Of a stretch of 64,000 nucleotides of DNA, positions 16,638-24,194 are shown one piece after another. Under the pieces are notes generated by a model. It made no database searches. It was not told the origin of the DNA and saw nothing but the letters and a program-made list of their open reading frames with translations. The stretch covers positions 124,001 to 188,000 of the forward strand of contig NZ_JBCAQT010000009.1 in the NCBI RefSeq assembly GCF_038419845.1, in the 5' to 3' direction. The first letter of the stretch is position 1. Each line of letters starts with the position of its first letter. Origin of the DNA: Marinimicrobium sp038419845. Lineage in GTDB: Bacteria; Pseudomonadota; Gammaproteobacteria; Pseudomonadales; Cellvibrionaceae. The translations under genes were made by a program, and so were the position numbers.

Positions 16638-16982
16638 CTATTTCCCGGTTTCGTCCTGTTCGTCCTTCAACCGTTGGAGGTGTTTCTGGCTCAGTGACAG
16701 AAACCGGGGCGTGAGGCCAACATCTTCATAGATGGGGTCCCCCATTTCATCCCGGGTCACGACTTTGGAGCCCTGCTCGTAGGGAATGCCGGTCTCAATT
16801 TCGTTCAGAGCGGCTGAAAGGAGGTCAGTGATAAAGGCGTCGGCCGACTTTTTCGGGTAAAGCTCGCACAGGGCTTCAAGTTTCGCGGCGTCCTCAAGCG
16901 GCAGGCGAACCTCGTAACTGTGCTTGGTGAGTTGGCCTCGGGCACCTTTTTCCCACTGGGACATGAGTTCACTGACTTTCAT
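16638..16982 (-). CDS. Conserved gammaproteobacterial small protein (annotated elsewhere as type 1 pili tip / pilin-assembly component)
   Basis: A 114-residue soluble protein starting MKVSELMSQWEKGARGQLT, with the ATG at 16982 chosen because AGAGG lies upstream on that strand. A ribbon-helix-helix-like or CopG-like opening (YEVRLPLEDAAKLEALCELYPKKSADAFITDLLSAALNEIE) is followed by a conserved ...GDPIYEDVGLTPRFL.LS..HL tail. I recall similar Pseudomonas proteins labelled 'type 1 pili tip component'. The sequence shows no signal peptide, so a structural pilus role is doubtful and a small DNA- or protein-binding regulator is as likely. It is divergent from adk. Confidence 0.7.
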   Translation of the reverse strand: MKVSELMSQWEKGARGQLTKHSYEVRLPLEDAAKLEALCELYPKKSADAFITDLLSAALNEIETGIPYEQGSKVVTRDEMGDPIYEDVGLTPRFLSLSQKHLQRLKDEQDETGK

Positions 16983-17349
16983 TGATAAAGACCTCTTTAA
17001 TGCATGTGTGTCAGGTTCGGGCCGGGGTGGAGCTTCAAGCCCCAAAATTGCGCCAAATCAATCATTTGCGCAGCTGCTCTGCTTCCGTGCGGCCCGGCGC
17101 GGCGAATACCGTCAATCCGTTGTCACAATTCAAGTATAGAGCAGTGTGTCGTCCTCTTCTATGTGGGGGCGTCTGCCCGCCAATAAAAGCCCACCCGGAC
17201 AAAGGATTGAGAACACTCCCTGAAGCCTTGTTGCCGGGTTTAAAGGCCCCTGTGGGGCTGTATTGTGCTCTGGGGGAGGGCCGTGTATCGTATGCGCTTT
17301 TTGGTTGGCCAGCGGCCTGCTGACAATGACCGTTATTGAGGAGTACATC

Positions 17350-18003
17350 ATGAGAATAATCCTGCTCGGCGCCCCCGGGGCCGGTAAGGGCACTCAGGCG
17401 CAGTTGATTATGGAGAAATTTGGTATTCCCCAGATCTCTACCGGCGACATGCTGCGCGCTGCCGTAAAAGCGGGCACGCCCCTGGGTGTGCAGGCAAAAG
17501 ACATCATGTCAGCGGGCGGTCTGGTACCGGACGATCTGATCATCGCGCTGGTCAAAGACCGGATCAAGGCGCCGGACTGCGCCAACGGTTTTCTGTTCGA
17601 TGGCTTTCCCCGGACCATCCCCCAGGCCGAGGCGCTGCTGGAAGCCGAAATCCAGATTGATCACGTGGTTGAGATCGACGTGGATGACGAAGAGATTGTG
17701 TCGCGCCTGGCGGGCCGGCGTGTGCATGAGCCCTCTGGTCGGGTGTATCACATCGAACACCAGCCGCCCAAACAGGATGGTGTGGATGACATCACGGGTG
17801 AGCCGCTGGTACAGCGCGAAGATGACAAAGAGCAGACTGTGCGCAAGCGTCTGGCCGTTTATCACGAGCAGACCAAGCCTCTGGTAAAGTTTTATCAGGA
17901 TCTGGAAGCGTCCGGTCACCCCAATGCGCCCAAGTACAACCGGATTTCCGGTGTGGGGAGCATTGAGGAGATTCGCAGTCAGTTGGAAGCGGCGCTTAAA
18001 TAA
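17350..18003 (+). CDS. adk: Adenylate kinase
   Basis: A 217-residue enzyme interconverting ATP + AMP and 2 ADP in the cytoplasm. The Walker A loop GAPGAGKGTQ spans residues 7-16, the AMP-binding part reads ISTGDMLRAAVKAGTPLG, and FPRTIPQAEAL is the conserved nucleotide-binding segment. The long LID insert (about 122-160, GRRVHEPSGRVYH...) is typical of bacterial long-form adenylate kinases and lacks the four-Cys zinc site, as in most Gram-negatives. The ATG at 17350 is chosen because the protein then begins MRIILLGAPG as in its homologues; upstream in-frame codons have no support. A strong terminator follows, so it is probably a single-gene unit. Confidence 0.97.
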   Translation: MRIILLGAPGAGKGTQAQLIMEKFGIPQISTGDMLRAAVKAGTPLGVQAKDIMSAGGLVPDDLIIALVKDRIKAPDCANGFLFDGFPRTIPQAEALLEAEIQIDHVVEIDVDDEEIVSRLAGRRVHEPSGRVYHIEHQPPKQDGVDDITGEPLVQREDDKEQTVRKRLAVYHEQTKPLVKFYQDLEASGHPNAPKYNRISGVGSIEEIRSQLEAALK

Positions 18004-18056
18004 TCGCCTTTGTGAAAATCGAAAAAGGCGATCCGGTAAGAGTGACGGATCGATAA

Positions 18057-18085
18057 AAGGCCCCCTGGTGGGGCCTTTTTTTTTT
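18057..18085 (+). terminator. Rho-independent terminator after adk
   Basis: AAGGCCCC pairs with GGGGCCTT around a five-base loop (CTGGT), followed by an uninterrupted run of about ten T. Confidence 0.92.
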
Positions 18086-18330
18086 GAGTGTCGAAAAGTC
18101 GATGCGGCTCAAAAAAAATCGGTTTGCCGACATAAAACCAACGAGATTTCCTTTTCGCGCATAAAAACCGGAAAAAATTGCGATTTTTTGCAGAAAAGTT
18201 TGCTAAAAACTCGCAATAGGACTAATTTTTACATAGTATTTGTGTCGCGGATTGATTGCACACGATATGTGCGAGATCTTTATTATCAACTGATGTGCAC
18301 ACAACGATACAAAGTTGAGGAGAATGATTT

Positions 18331-19062
18331 ATGGCCAGAGTAACTAAAAAACGCAAGGCTACCGCCAAGCGTGCCACGACCAAACGTGCAGTTAGCAAAC
18401 GCGCGGTTACTACCCCGACAGTAGATCCGGTGGTTGCGAAAGCCGAAGCCAAAGTGGAAAAGCTGCAGAAAGACGTCGACGCCCAGGCCAAGAAAGTGGA
18501 TGCCGCGCGCCAGAAAGCGGCGGCAGCCAAAGCCAAGGCGGCCGGTTCGACTCGCGCCACTGACAAGCGGGCGGCAAAAACAGCCACAGCAGCGGTAGCC
18601 AAAGCGTCCGAGAAAGCCAAGGCGGCTCGTGCCAAGGTTTCCGAGGCGCGCGTTGAGTTGACCAAAGCCAAAGCGGCCGCCACTGCCAAGGCAGCGGCGG
18701 AAGCGGCTGAGGCCAAGGTTGCCGAAACGCGTGAACGTCTGGCCAAGCGAGCCGAAGCTGATCTGGAGAAGGCCAAAGCGGCGTTTGAGCAGCGTTGGAT
18801 GAAAGCTCGCGCCAAAGCGGACGAGCGCAAAGTAAGAGCCACCCGCAAGAAGCTGGCGGCCAAAACCAAAGCGGCCGAGAAGAAGGCCAAAGCCAAAATG
18901 GCTGAGGTCGAGCGCAAGGCAGCGGCCAAAGCCAAGGCCAAAACCAAGAAGAAGGCGACCAAAAAGCGGGCGACCACCAAACGGTCCACAACCGCTACTC
19001 CGGCCAAAACCGGTGCGCGCAAGGCGAGTGCCAAGCGTCGCGGTCGTCCCAGCAAGAAGTAG
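18331..19062 (+). CDS. Histone-H1-like Lys/Ala-rich nucleoid protein
   Basis: A 243-residue, extremely basic low-complexity protein. Both ends (about 1-30 and 205-243) are Lys/Arg/Thr-rich tails of the KKRATTKR type. The middle (about 35-200) is an almost uninterrupted Ala/Lys/Glu helix with heptad-like KAKAAA/ERKAAAKAKAK repeats, likely a long coiled coil. This is the make-up of bacterial H1-like proteins such as AlgP (AlgR3) of Pseudomonas, which bind DNA. The preceding 250 bases are AT-rich and contain an inverted GCACA...TGTGC (18258-18272). A GAGGAG site lies nine bases before the start. A strong structured terminator follows. Function is inferred from composition only. Confidence 0.75.
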   Translation: MARVTKKRKATAKRATTKRAVSKRAVTTPTVDPVVAKAEAKVEKLQKDVDAQAKKVDAARQKAAAAKAKAAGSTRATDKRAAKTATAAVAKASEKAKAARAKVSEARVELTKAKAAATAKAAAEAAEAKVAETRERLAKRAEADLEKAKAAFEQRWMKARAKADERKVRATRKKLAAKTKAAEKKAKAKMAEVERKAAAKAKAKTKKKATKKRATTKRSTTATPAKTGARKASAKRRGRPSKK

Positions 19063-19083
19063 TCGGTAGCCTCCGGGCTGCTT

Positions 19084-19168
19084 CTCGGCCGCCGTTAAGC
19101 GGTGGCCGAGTCTGAAAACCCCTTTGGGCACTTCACTTTGTCGGTGAAAGGGCCTGAAGGGGTTTTTG
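19084..19168 (+). terminator. Double hairpin terminator after the H1-like gene
   Basis: First hairpin: CTCGGCC (19084-19090) pairs with GGCCGAG (19104-19110). Second: AAAACCCCTT (19115-19124) pairs with AAGGGGTTTT (19157-19166), enclosing a smaller CTTCAC/GTGAAAG hairpin and ending in a five-T run. The second one is the likely terminator. Confidence 0.8.
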
Positions 19169-19172
19169 TTTG

Positions 19173-19436
19173 GTGGTCCATGTGGCTGATTCTGTAACTC
19201 TCAGAGAGCCTGTGCTGGTGCGAATCAAGGCGCGTTTCGCCGGCAAGGGTGGCTCCCTTGTCAAGAGACGCAACGCCGAGTCGCGCCAGCACAGGCTCTC
19301 CCGAAGGGCCGCCACACAAGCACCCTGGGCGGTGTTGCGCTCGCTTGAATTGACTACGGCCAGTCCTGCACTCGCGCGCCTTGCCCAGAGCGCTTGTGTG
19401 ACGGCTGAGAGTTACAGAATCAGCCACATGGACCAC
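19173..19436 (+). repeat. 264-bp structured repeat element with long terminal inverted repeat (copy 1)
   Basis: The outermost 32 bases (19173-19204) are the exact reverse complement of 19405-19436. Inside lie two more stems: 19204-19218 with 19286-19300 (GAGAGCCTGTGCTGG and its complement), extended inward by GGTGCGA/TCGCGCC, GGCG/CGCC and a CAAGGG/CCCTTG tip; and 19309-19321 with 19392-19404. The whole could fold as a three-way junction. A homologous copy lies inverted at 60166-60432. No ORF of note is inside. It sits between the terminator of the H1-like gene and tsaB, whose start is 52 bases downstream. Confidence 0.9.
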
Positions 19437-19488
19437 TAGCCCCCAAATCTGGCAAAATGCCGCCACTTCCCGACGACCTGTGTAACTT

Positions 19489-20220
19489 ATGACCCGACTA
19501 CTGATACTCGACTCCGCGACTGATGCCTGTTCCGTGGCCCTTCTGGATTCCCGCCTTCAGGGCGCCGATCGCATCCGGCAGCGGTTCGAACTGGCGGCCA
19601 AAAGCCACACCCGTCGCCTGCTCCCCATGGTGGATGAAGTCCTGACCGAAGCCGGGTTGTCGCTGTCTGAGGTTGACGCCCTGGCGTTCGGGCAGGGGCC
19701 CGGGTCGTTTACCGGCCTGCGTATTTGTCTTGGGGTGGTGCAGGGGCTGGCCTTTGCCCGCGATTTGCCCGTAGTCGGTGTTTCCACGCTCGATTCCATG
19801 GCGGTGGGGTTTTATCGCCAACATCCCGAGTTGCTCGAATCTGACACCCCGCTGTTGGTCGCGCTCGATGCGCGCATGCAGGAGGTCTACTGGTCGCTCG
19901 TGCGACCCGGTGAGACGGCCGGGGCGCTGGTTTCGCTGGCGGAAGAAGCGGTGGCCCCGCCCCAGAGTGTGGTCGAGCATCCGGCGGTCGCTGCGCTGGC
20001 GGGCAACTTCTGGGGTCTGGGGCAGGGCTGGCAATACTCACAGCTGCAGGCACTGACACCGGCCGGGCTGGAGCCGGCCTTTTATCCCGGTGCGGCGGAT
20101 ATGGCCGAGCTGGCGCTGTCAGCTTATGAGCGGGGTGAGGCGTGCTCGGCCGAAGAAGCCCAGCCGGTTTATCTGCGCAACACCATCTCCTGGAAGAAAC
20201 GCGAGCGCATTCGTTCCTGA
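19489..20220 (+). CDS. tsaB: tRNA threonylcarbamoyladenosine biosynthesis protein TsaB
   Basis: A 243-residue ASKHA-fold protein that pairs with TsaD (and TsaE) to make t6A at position 37 of ANN-decoding tRNAs. Features: an N-terminal LLILDSATDACSVAL nucleotide-binding-like strand, HTRRLLPMVDEVL, and the family signature LAFGQGPGSFTGLRICLGVVQGLA (about 66-89). Length fits the full-length bacterial protein. The next gene, uppP, starts 33 bases after its stop, so the two may be co-transcribed. The structured repeat element ends about 50 bases upstream, so the promoter must overlap or lie within it. Confidence 0.95.
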   Translation: MTRLLILDSATDACSVALLDSRLQGADRIRQRFELAAKSHTRRLLPMVDEVLTEAGLSLSEVDALAFGQGPGSFTGLRICLGVVQGLAFARDLPVVGVSTLDSMAVGFYRQHPELLESDTPLLVALDARMQEVYWSLVRPGETAGALVSLAEEAVAPPQSVVEHPAVAALAGNFWGLGQGWQYSQLQALTPAGLEPAFYPGAADMAELALSAYERGEACSAEEAQPVYLRNTISWKKRERIRS

Positions 20221-20252
20221 AGTGAAGTCACTCCAAAAACACGGAAAAGACC

Positions 20253-21056
20253 ATGGACCTGATTCAAGTCATTCTCCTCGCTCTGATTCAGGGCATTACC
20301 GAGTTCCTCCCGATATCCAGCTCCGGGCACCTGTTGTTGCCCAAGGAACTGTTCGGCTGGTCGGATCAGGGGCTCGCGTTTGATGTCGCCGTGCACGTGG
20401 GTACCTGGTTTGCGGTGATACTCTATTTCCGGCGCGATTTGTGGAGCATGGCGCGGGACTGGGGGTTGCACCTCGGTGCCCGACAAGAGGCAACGGACAA
20501 TAGCCGTCTGGCCTGGTATCTGATTCTGGCGACGCTACCGGCCGCCTTTGCCGGCCTGGCTCTGGATAGCGTTATCGAGGCGCACTTGCGCTCGACCCTG
20601 GTCGTGGCGCTGACCACTCTGATTTTCGGGGCTGCTCTGGGGTGGGCTGACTGGCGCGGCAGTCGCCAAAGAACCTTGCTGGATATGACCTGGAAGCTGG
20701 CTCTGATCATTGGCCTGGCACAGGCGTTGGCGTTGATTCCGGGCACGTCCCGCTCCGGCATTACCATCACCGCCGCTCTGTTTCTCGGCCTGACGCGTCA
20801 CGATGCAGCCCGTTTTTCCTTTTTACTGTCCGTGCCGGTGATTGCGCTGAGTGGCGGGTACAAAACGCTGCAGCTCTGGCTGCAAAGCGGTCCGGTACCC
20901 TGGGGCGACCTGCTGTGGGGAGCGCTTCTGGCGGGCTTGAGTGCGTTTGTGTGCATTCATTATTTCATGCAGTATATCAGCCGGATGGGGATGATGCCGT
21001 TTGTGGTTTACCGGTTTATCCTCGGCGGTGTTCTGCTGCTGTTGGTTTTTGCGTAA
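20253..21056 (+). CDS. uppP: Undecaprenyl-diphosphatase UppP/BacA
   Basis: A 267-residue membrane enzyme that dephosphorylates undecaprenyl diphosphate to recycle the lipid carrier for peptidoglycan and O-antigen synthesis. It also confers bacitracin tolerance when abundant. Visible are the two conserved motifs: LALIQGITEFLPISSSGHLLL (about 8-28; catalytic Glu and the SSGH block) and PGTSRSGITITAALFLGL (about 165-182; the catalytic Arg in RSG). Seven or eight hydrophobic helices cover the protein. Start and length match the family. It lies between tsaB and the aminopeptidase gene, which begins about 28 bases later. Confidence 0.95.
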   Translation: MDLIQVILLALIQGITEFLPISSSGHLLLPKELFGWSDQGLAFDVAVHVGTWFAVILYFRRDLWSMARDWGLHLGARQEATDNSRLAWYLILATLPAAFAGLALDSVIEAHLRSTLVVALTTLIFGAALGWADWRGSRQRTLLDMTWKLALIIGLAQALALIPGTSRSGITITAALFLGLTRHDAARFSFLLSVPVIALSGGYKTLQLWLQSGPVPWGDLLWGALLAGLSAFVCIHYFMQYISRMGMMPFVVYRFILGGVLLLLVFA

Positions 21057-21083
21057 TTGCGTAATAAAGGGGTACGAAGCTCG

Positions 21084-22409
21084 ATGACCGAAGAACAGAC
21101 ATCTCAGGATTTCAATACCGGTCTGCTGTCCTACCTGCAGGCGTCACCGACCCCGTTTCATGCCGCCGGGAATCTGGCCGCCAGACTGTCCGAGGCCGGG
21201 TTTCGGGAGCTGAAAGAAGGGGACAGCTGGGATCTCGTTCCCGGTGAAAAATACTGGGTCATGCGCAATGGCTCCTCACTCATTGCGTTTGTTTACGGGC
21301 GCGAGCCTCTGGTCGATACCGGCATCCGGATGGTGGGTGCGCATACCGACAGCCCCTGTCTCAAAGTGAAACCGCAGCCGGACATGGTGCGCCAGGGTTA
21401 CGCCCAGTTGGGCGTCGAGGTTTACGGGGGCGCGTTGCTCGCGCCCTGGTTTGACCGGGATCTGTCGATGGCAGGAAGGGTCAGCTATCGCGATGGCGAC
21501 GGCCGCATCCGCAGTGCCCTGGTGGATTTCGAGCAGGCCGTGGCCACCGTTCCCAGTCTGGCGATCCACCTGGACCGGGAAGCCAACCGCCAGCGCAGCA
21601 TCAACCCGCAGAAGGAAATGCCACCCCTATTGTTGATACAGGATGGCGAAACCGAGCTTCCGGCGTTTCGTGACCGGCTTATGGCGCAACTGCAGACGCA
21701 ACACCCATCGCTCACTATCGACAAGGTTCTGGATTTTGAAATCAGTCTGTACGACACCCAGCCTCCGGCGCTGATCGGTCTGCAGGGGGATTTTCTGGCG
21801 AGCGCGCGCCTGGATAACCTGCTCAGCTGCTACGTCGGAATGCAGAGCATCCTGGAGGCCGATGGCCGCTATAGTAGTCTGCTGGTGTGCAACGATCACG
21901 AAGAGATTGGCAGCGCCTCCGCCTGCGGAGCAAAAGGCCCGATGCTGCAACAGTTTCTCGATCGCGTGATGCCGGACACCGAGCAGCGGTTAAGGGTGCT
22001 GGAAAACTCACTGATGATTTCCGCCGATAATGCCCACGGTGTACACCCCAACTTCAGCGATCGGCACGATGAGTGTCACGGCCCGCTGTTGAACCGGGGG
22101 CCGGTAATAAAGGTCAACGCCAACCAGCGTTATGCCACCAACAGTGAGACCAGCGCGCTTTTCCGGGACATGGCCGAGCGCGCCGGGGTGTCGGTTCAGA
22201 CCTTTGTCTCGCGTGCCGACATGGAGTGTGGCAGTACCATCGGCCCGATAACCGCCGCTGAAGTGGGCGTGAAGACACTCGATGTCGGCGTGCCCACCTT
22301 TGCCATGCACTCAATTCGAGAACTGGCCGGTAGCCGCGATGCCAGCGACCTCTATAGAATACTCAACGCTTTTTACCACTACCCGCATCCACTGAGTCAG
22401 TGGGCTTGA
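21084..22409 (+). CDS. apeB: M18-family aminopeptidase
   Basis: A 441-residue metal-dependent aminopeptidase that removes N-terminal, mainly acidic or neutral, residues from peptides in the cytoplasm. M18 signatures: GAHTDSPCLKVKP (about 84-96, metal-binding His and Asp), NDHEEIGSASACGA (about 272-285, catalytic Glu) and FAMHSIRELAGS (about 405-416, C-terminal metal-binding His). The ATG at 21084 (MTEEQTSQDFNTG) is chosen over an in-frame TTG at 21057 that abuts the uppP stop. It is about 28 bases downstream of uppP and probably shares its transcript. No signal peptide. Confidence 0.92.
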   Translation: MTEEQTSQDFNTGLLSYLQASPTPFHAAGNLAARLSEAGFRELKEGDSWDLVPGEKYWVMRNGSSLIAFVYGREPLVDTGIRMVGAHTDSPCLKVKPQPDMVRQGYAQLGVEVYGGALLAPWFDRDLSMAGRVSYRDGDGRIRSALVDFEQAVATVPSLAIHLDREANRQRSINPQKEMPPLLLIQDGETELPAFRDRLMAQLQTQHPSLTIDKVLDFEISLYDTQPPALIGLQGDFLASARLDNLLSCYVGMQSILEADGRYSSLLVCNDHEEIGSASACGAKGPMLQQFLDRVMPDTEQRLRVLENSLMISADNAHGVHPNFSDRHDECHGPLLNRGPVIKVNANQRYATNSETSALFRDMAERAGVSVQTFVSRADMECGSTIGPITAAEVGVKTLDVGVPTFAMHSIRELAGSRDASDLYRILNAFYHYPHPLSQWA

Positions 22410-22431
22410 AGATTGTCAGGAGTTTGATGAA

Positions 22432-23112
22432 ATGACGTGCACCCGAGCCATCAGCCTGGTGGCGGCCCTGTGCTCCACCGCCTTGCTGTCCCTGCCGGCG
22501 AGTGCCAACGGTGGTCACTTTCAGGTGGAAGATTCCAGCCTGATCCCGCCTCAAACCTGCAGTCTGGAGACCTGGGGCACCCGCGAGGAGCCCAACACCA
22601 CCTGGGTGACCAACCCGACCTGTAATTTTACCGGTGGCTCGGACTGGTCGCTTCCGGTGACTTATGATGTGGAGCGGGATGATATTGCCAGCGTCGGGCT
22701 CGAGTACAAACGAGTGCTGCTCAACACCGGCAGTGGCCCGGCCCTGGCACTGATGGCCGGTGGGCAATACCAACGCGCGACGGAAGAGGTTGATGAGCTG
22801 TTTGTCACAATCCCGCTGAGCTTTCAGCCCATGGACATGCTGGCACTGCACGTCAATGGTGGGGTGCTGCACGACCGCCTGGCGGATGAGACCTACGCGA
22901 CCTGGGGGCTGGCCGCCACTGTGAAGACCATCAGTGGCCCGGTACTGATTGCGGAAATGGTCGATGATGACCGACGCGAGCCCCTGTATGGCCTCGGTGC
23001 CCGGTTTGATATCGGTAGCACGCGCTGGACCCTGGACCTGGGCGTTTCCCGGGATACTCAAGTGGACGAGACCGCCTATACTTTAGGCTTGAACATTCCC
23101 CGTCTGTTCTGA
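22432..23112 (+). CDS. Secreted or outer-membrane protein, unknown function
   Basis: A 226-residue protein with a clear Sec signal peptide (MTCTRAISLVAALCSTALLSLPASA, cut after residue 25). The mature part is rich in alternating hydrophobic/polar strands (VGLEYKRVLL, LALMAGGQYQRA, LFVTIPLSFQP, ALHVNGGVLHD) and ends in Leu-Phe, which suggests a small outer-membrane beta-barrel. No family is recognised. It begins 22 bases after the aminopeptidase stop with a CAGGAG site, and the next gene follows 44 bases later, so it may be part of the same run of genes. Export is well supported; barrel topology is inferred. Confidence 0.65.
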   Translation: MTCTRAISLVAALCSTALLSLPASANGGHFQVEDSSLIPPQTCSLETWGTREEPNTTWVTNPTCNFTGGSDWSLPVTYDVERDDIASVGLEYKRVLLNTGSGPALALMAGGQYQRATEEVDELFVTIPLSFQPMDMLALHVNGGVLHDRLADETYATWGLAATVKTISGPVLIAEMVDDDRREPLYGLGARFDIGSTRWTLDLGVSRDTQVDETAYTLGLNIPRLF

Positions 23113-23156
23113 TTCAGGCAGACATCGGTAATACTGTGATTGAGTTTTGGTGATCT

Positions 23157-24194
23157 ATGAGTATCCAGCGGGACACCCTGAGGGCGTTCACTCCATTCGA
23201 TACCCTGTCGGACGAGTATCTCGATAAAGTCCTGGAGAAGGCGCAACTGGACCCGGTCGCGCGCGGGACCCTGATCTTCAAACGCGGCAAGACACTGGAG
23301 ACCCAGTACTACCTGGTCTCCGGTCAGGTCGACCTGATTGACGCCCAGTTCGAGCGCCAGTCCCTGGAGGCGGGCTCTGACCTGGCCCGCTACCCGCTGG
23401 CGGATCACTCCCCGACCCAGGTATCCGCGGTCGCCAAGTCCGATGTCGAACTGCTGTCTCTCGAGAGTGATTTCCTGGACCTGGTGATGGCCTGGAGCCA
23501 GAGCGGTGACCACCCGGAGGGAAGCGAGGGCCGCGAAGAGGACGACAACGGCCACGACTGGATGTCGTCGCTCCTGGAATCCCCGCTGTTTACCCGGGTG
23601 CCGCCCAGCCACATTCAACAGCTGTTTGTGCGCTTTGAGGAGGTGGACCTTGAACAGGGTGACTGGGTACTGCGTGAGGGCGAGCCCGGGGATTATTTTT
23701 ACGTGCTGGAGTCCGGGCAGGCGCAGGTGAGCGACAAGACCGGTCGCCCCCTGGCCCAGCTGGGAGCCGGCGACTATTTTGGCGAAGAGGCGCTGGTGGG
23801 GGATACCACCCGCAACGCCAATGTACAGATGCTGGCGCCGGGGCGTTTGATGAGGCTGGGGAAAGACGATTTTATTGCCCTGCTACAGGCGCCCGCGCTG
23901 CAGCTGATTCCGGCCGATCAGTGGTCCGGAAATAAAGCACAATTGGGTGAATACCAGTTACTGGACGTTCGACTGCCGGTGGAACGGCGCTTTGGCCGGG
24001 TGGAAGGCAGCCGGAACATTCCGCTTGGACAGCTGCGCCAGAAGCTGCCGGATTTAACCCGGGAGTCGACCTACGTAGTGGCCGATGACGCGGGCCGGCG
24101 CAGCTATGTGGCCGCGCAGTTGCTCATACAGGTCGGGCTGGATGTATTCATTCTCGAAGAGGCGAGCCGACTGCACGGCCAGACAGCGGGCTGA
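23157..24194 (+). CDS. Tandem cyclic-nucleotide-binding domains plus inactive rhodanese domain
   Basis: A 345-residue cytoplasmic protein. The first, degenerate CNB fold covers about 10-115. The second is complete (about 138-238), with the phosphate-binding cassette GDYFGEEALVGDTTRNANV. A C-terminal rhodanese fold (about 250-340) reads STYVVADDAGRRSYVAA, where the catalytic Cys of active rhodaneses is replaced by Asp. The protein has no DNA-binding HTH, so it is not a Crp-type regulator. It is more like a nucleotide-sensing scaffold. Its TGA overlaps the ATG of the glycosyltransferase gene by one base, showing translational coupling. Domain calls are confident; function unknown. Confidence 0.82.
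   Translation: MSIQRDTLRAFTPFDTLSDEYLDKVLEKAQLDPVARGTLIFKRGKTLETQYYLVSGQVDLIDAQFERQSLEAGSDLARYPLADHSPTQVSAVAKSDVELLSLESDFLDLVMAWSQSGDHPEGSEGREEDDNGHDWMSSLLESPLFTRVPPSHIQQLFVRFEEVDLEQGDWVLREGEPGDYFYVLESGQAQVSDKTGRPLAQLGAGDYFGEEALVGDTTRNANVQMLAPGRLMRLGKDDFIALLQAPALQLIPADQWSGNKAQLGEYQLLDVRLPVERRFGRVEGSRNIPLGQLRQKLPDLTRESTYVVADDAGRRSYVAAQLLIQVGLDVFILEEASRLHGQTAG

Noticed and set aside
19173..19436. Reading the plus-strand frame across the structured element (about 89 codons, 19170-19439) as a gene
   Set aside because: The frame exists only because the inverted repeat is GC-rich and open on both strands; the inverted copy at 60.2 kb gives similar frames on both strands and no ribosome binding site is present.
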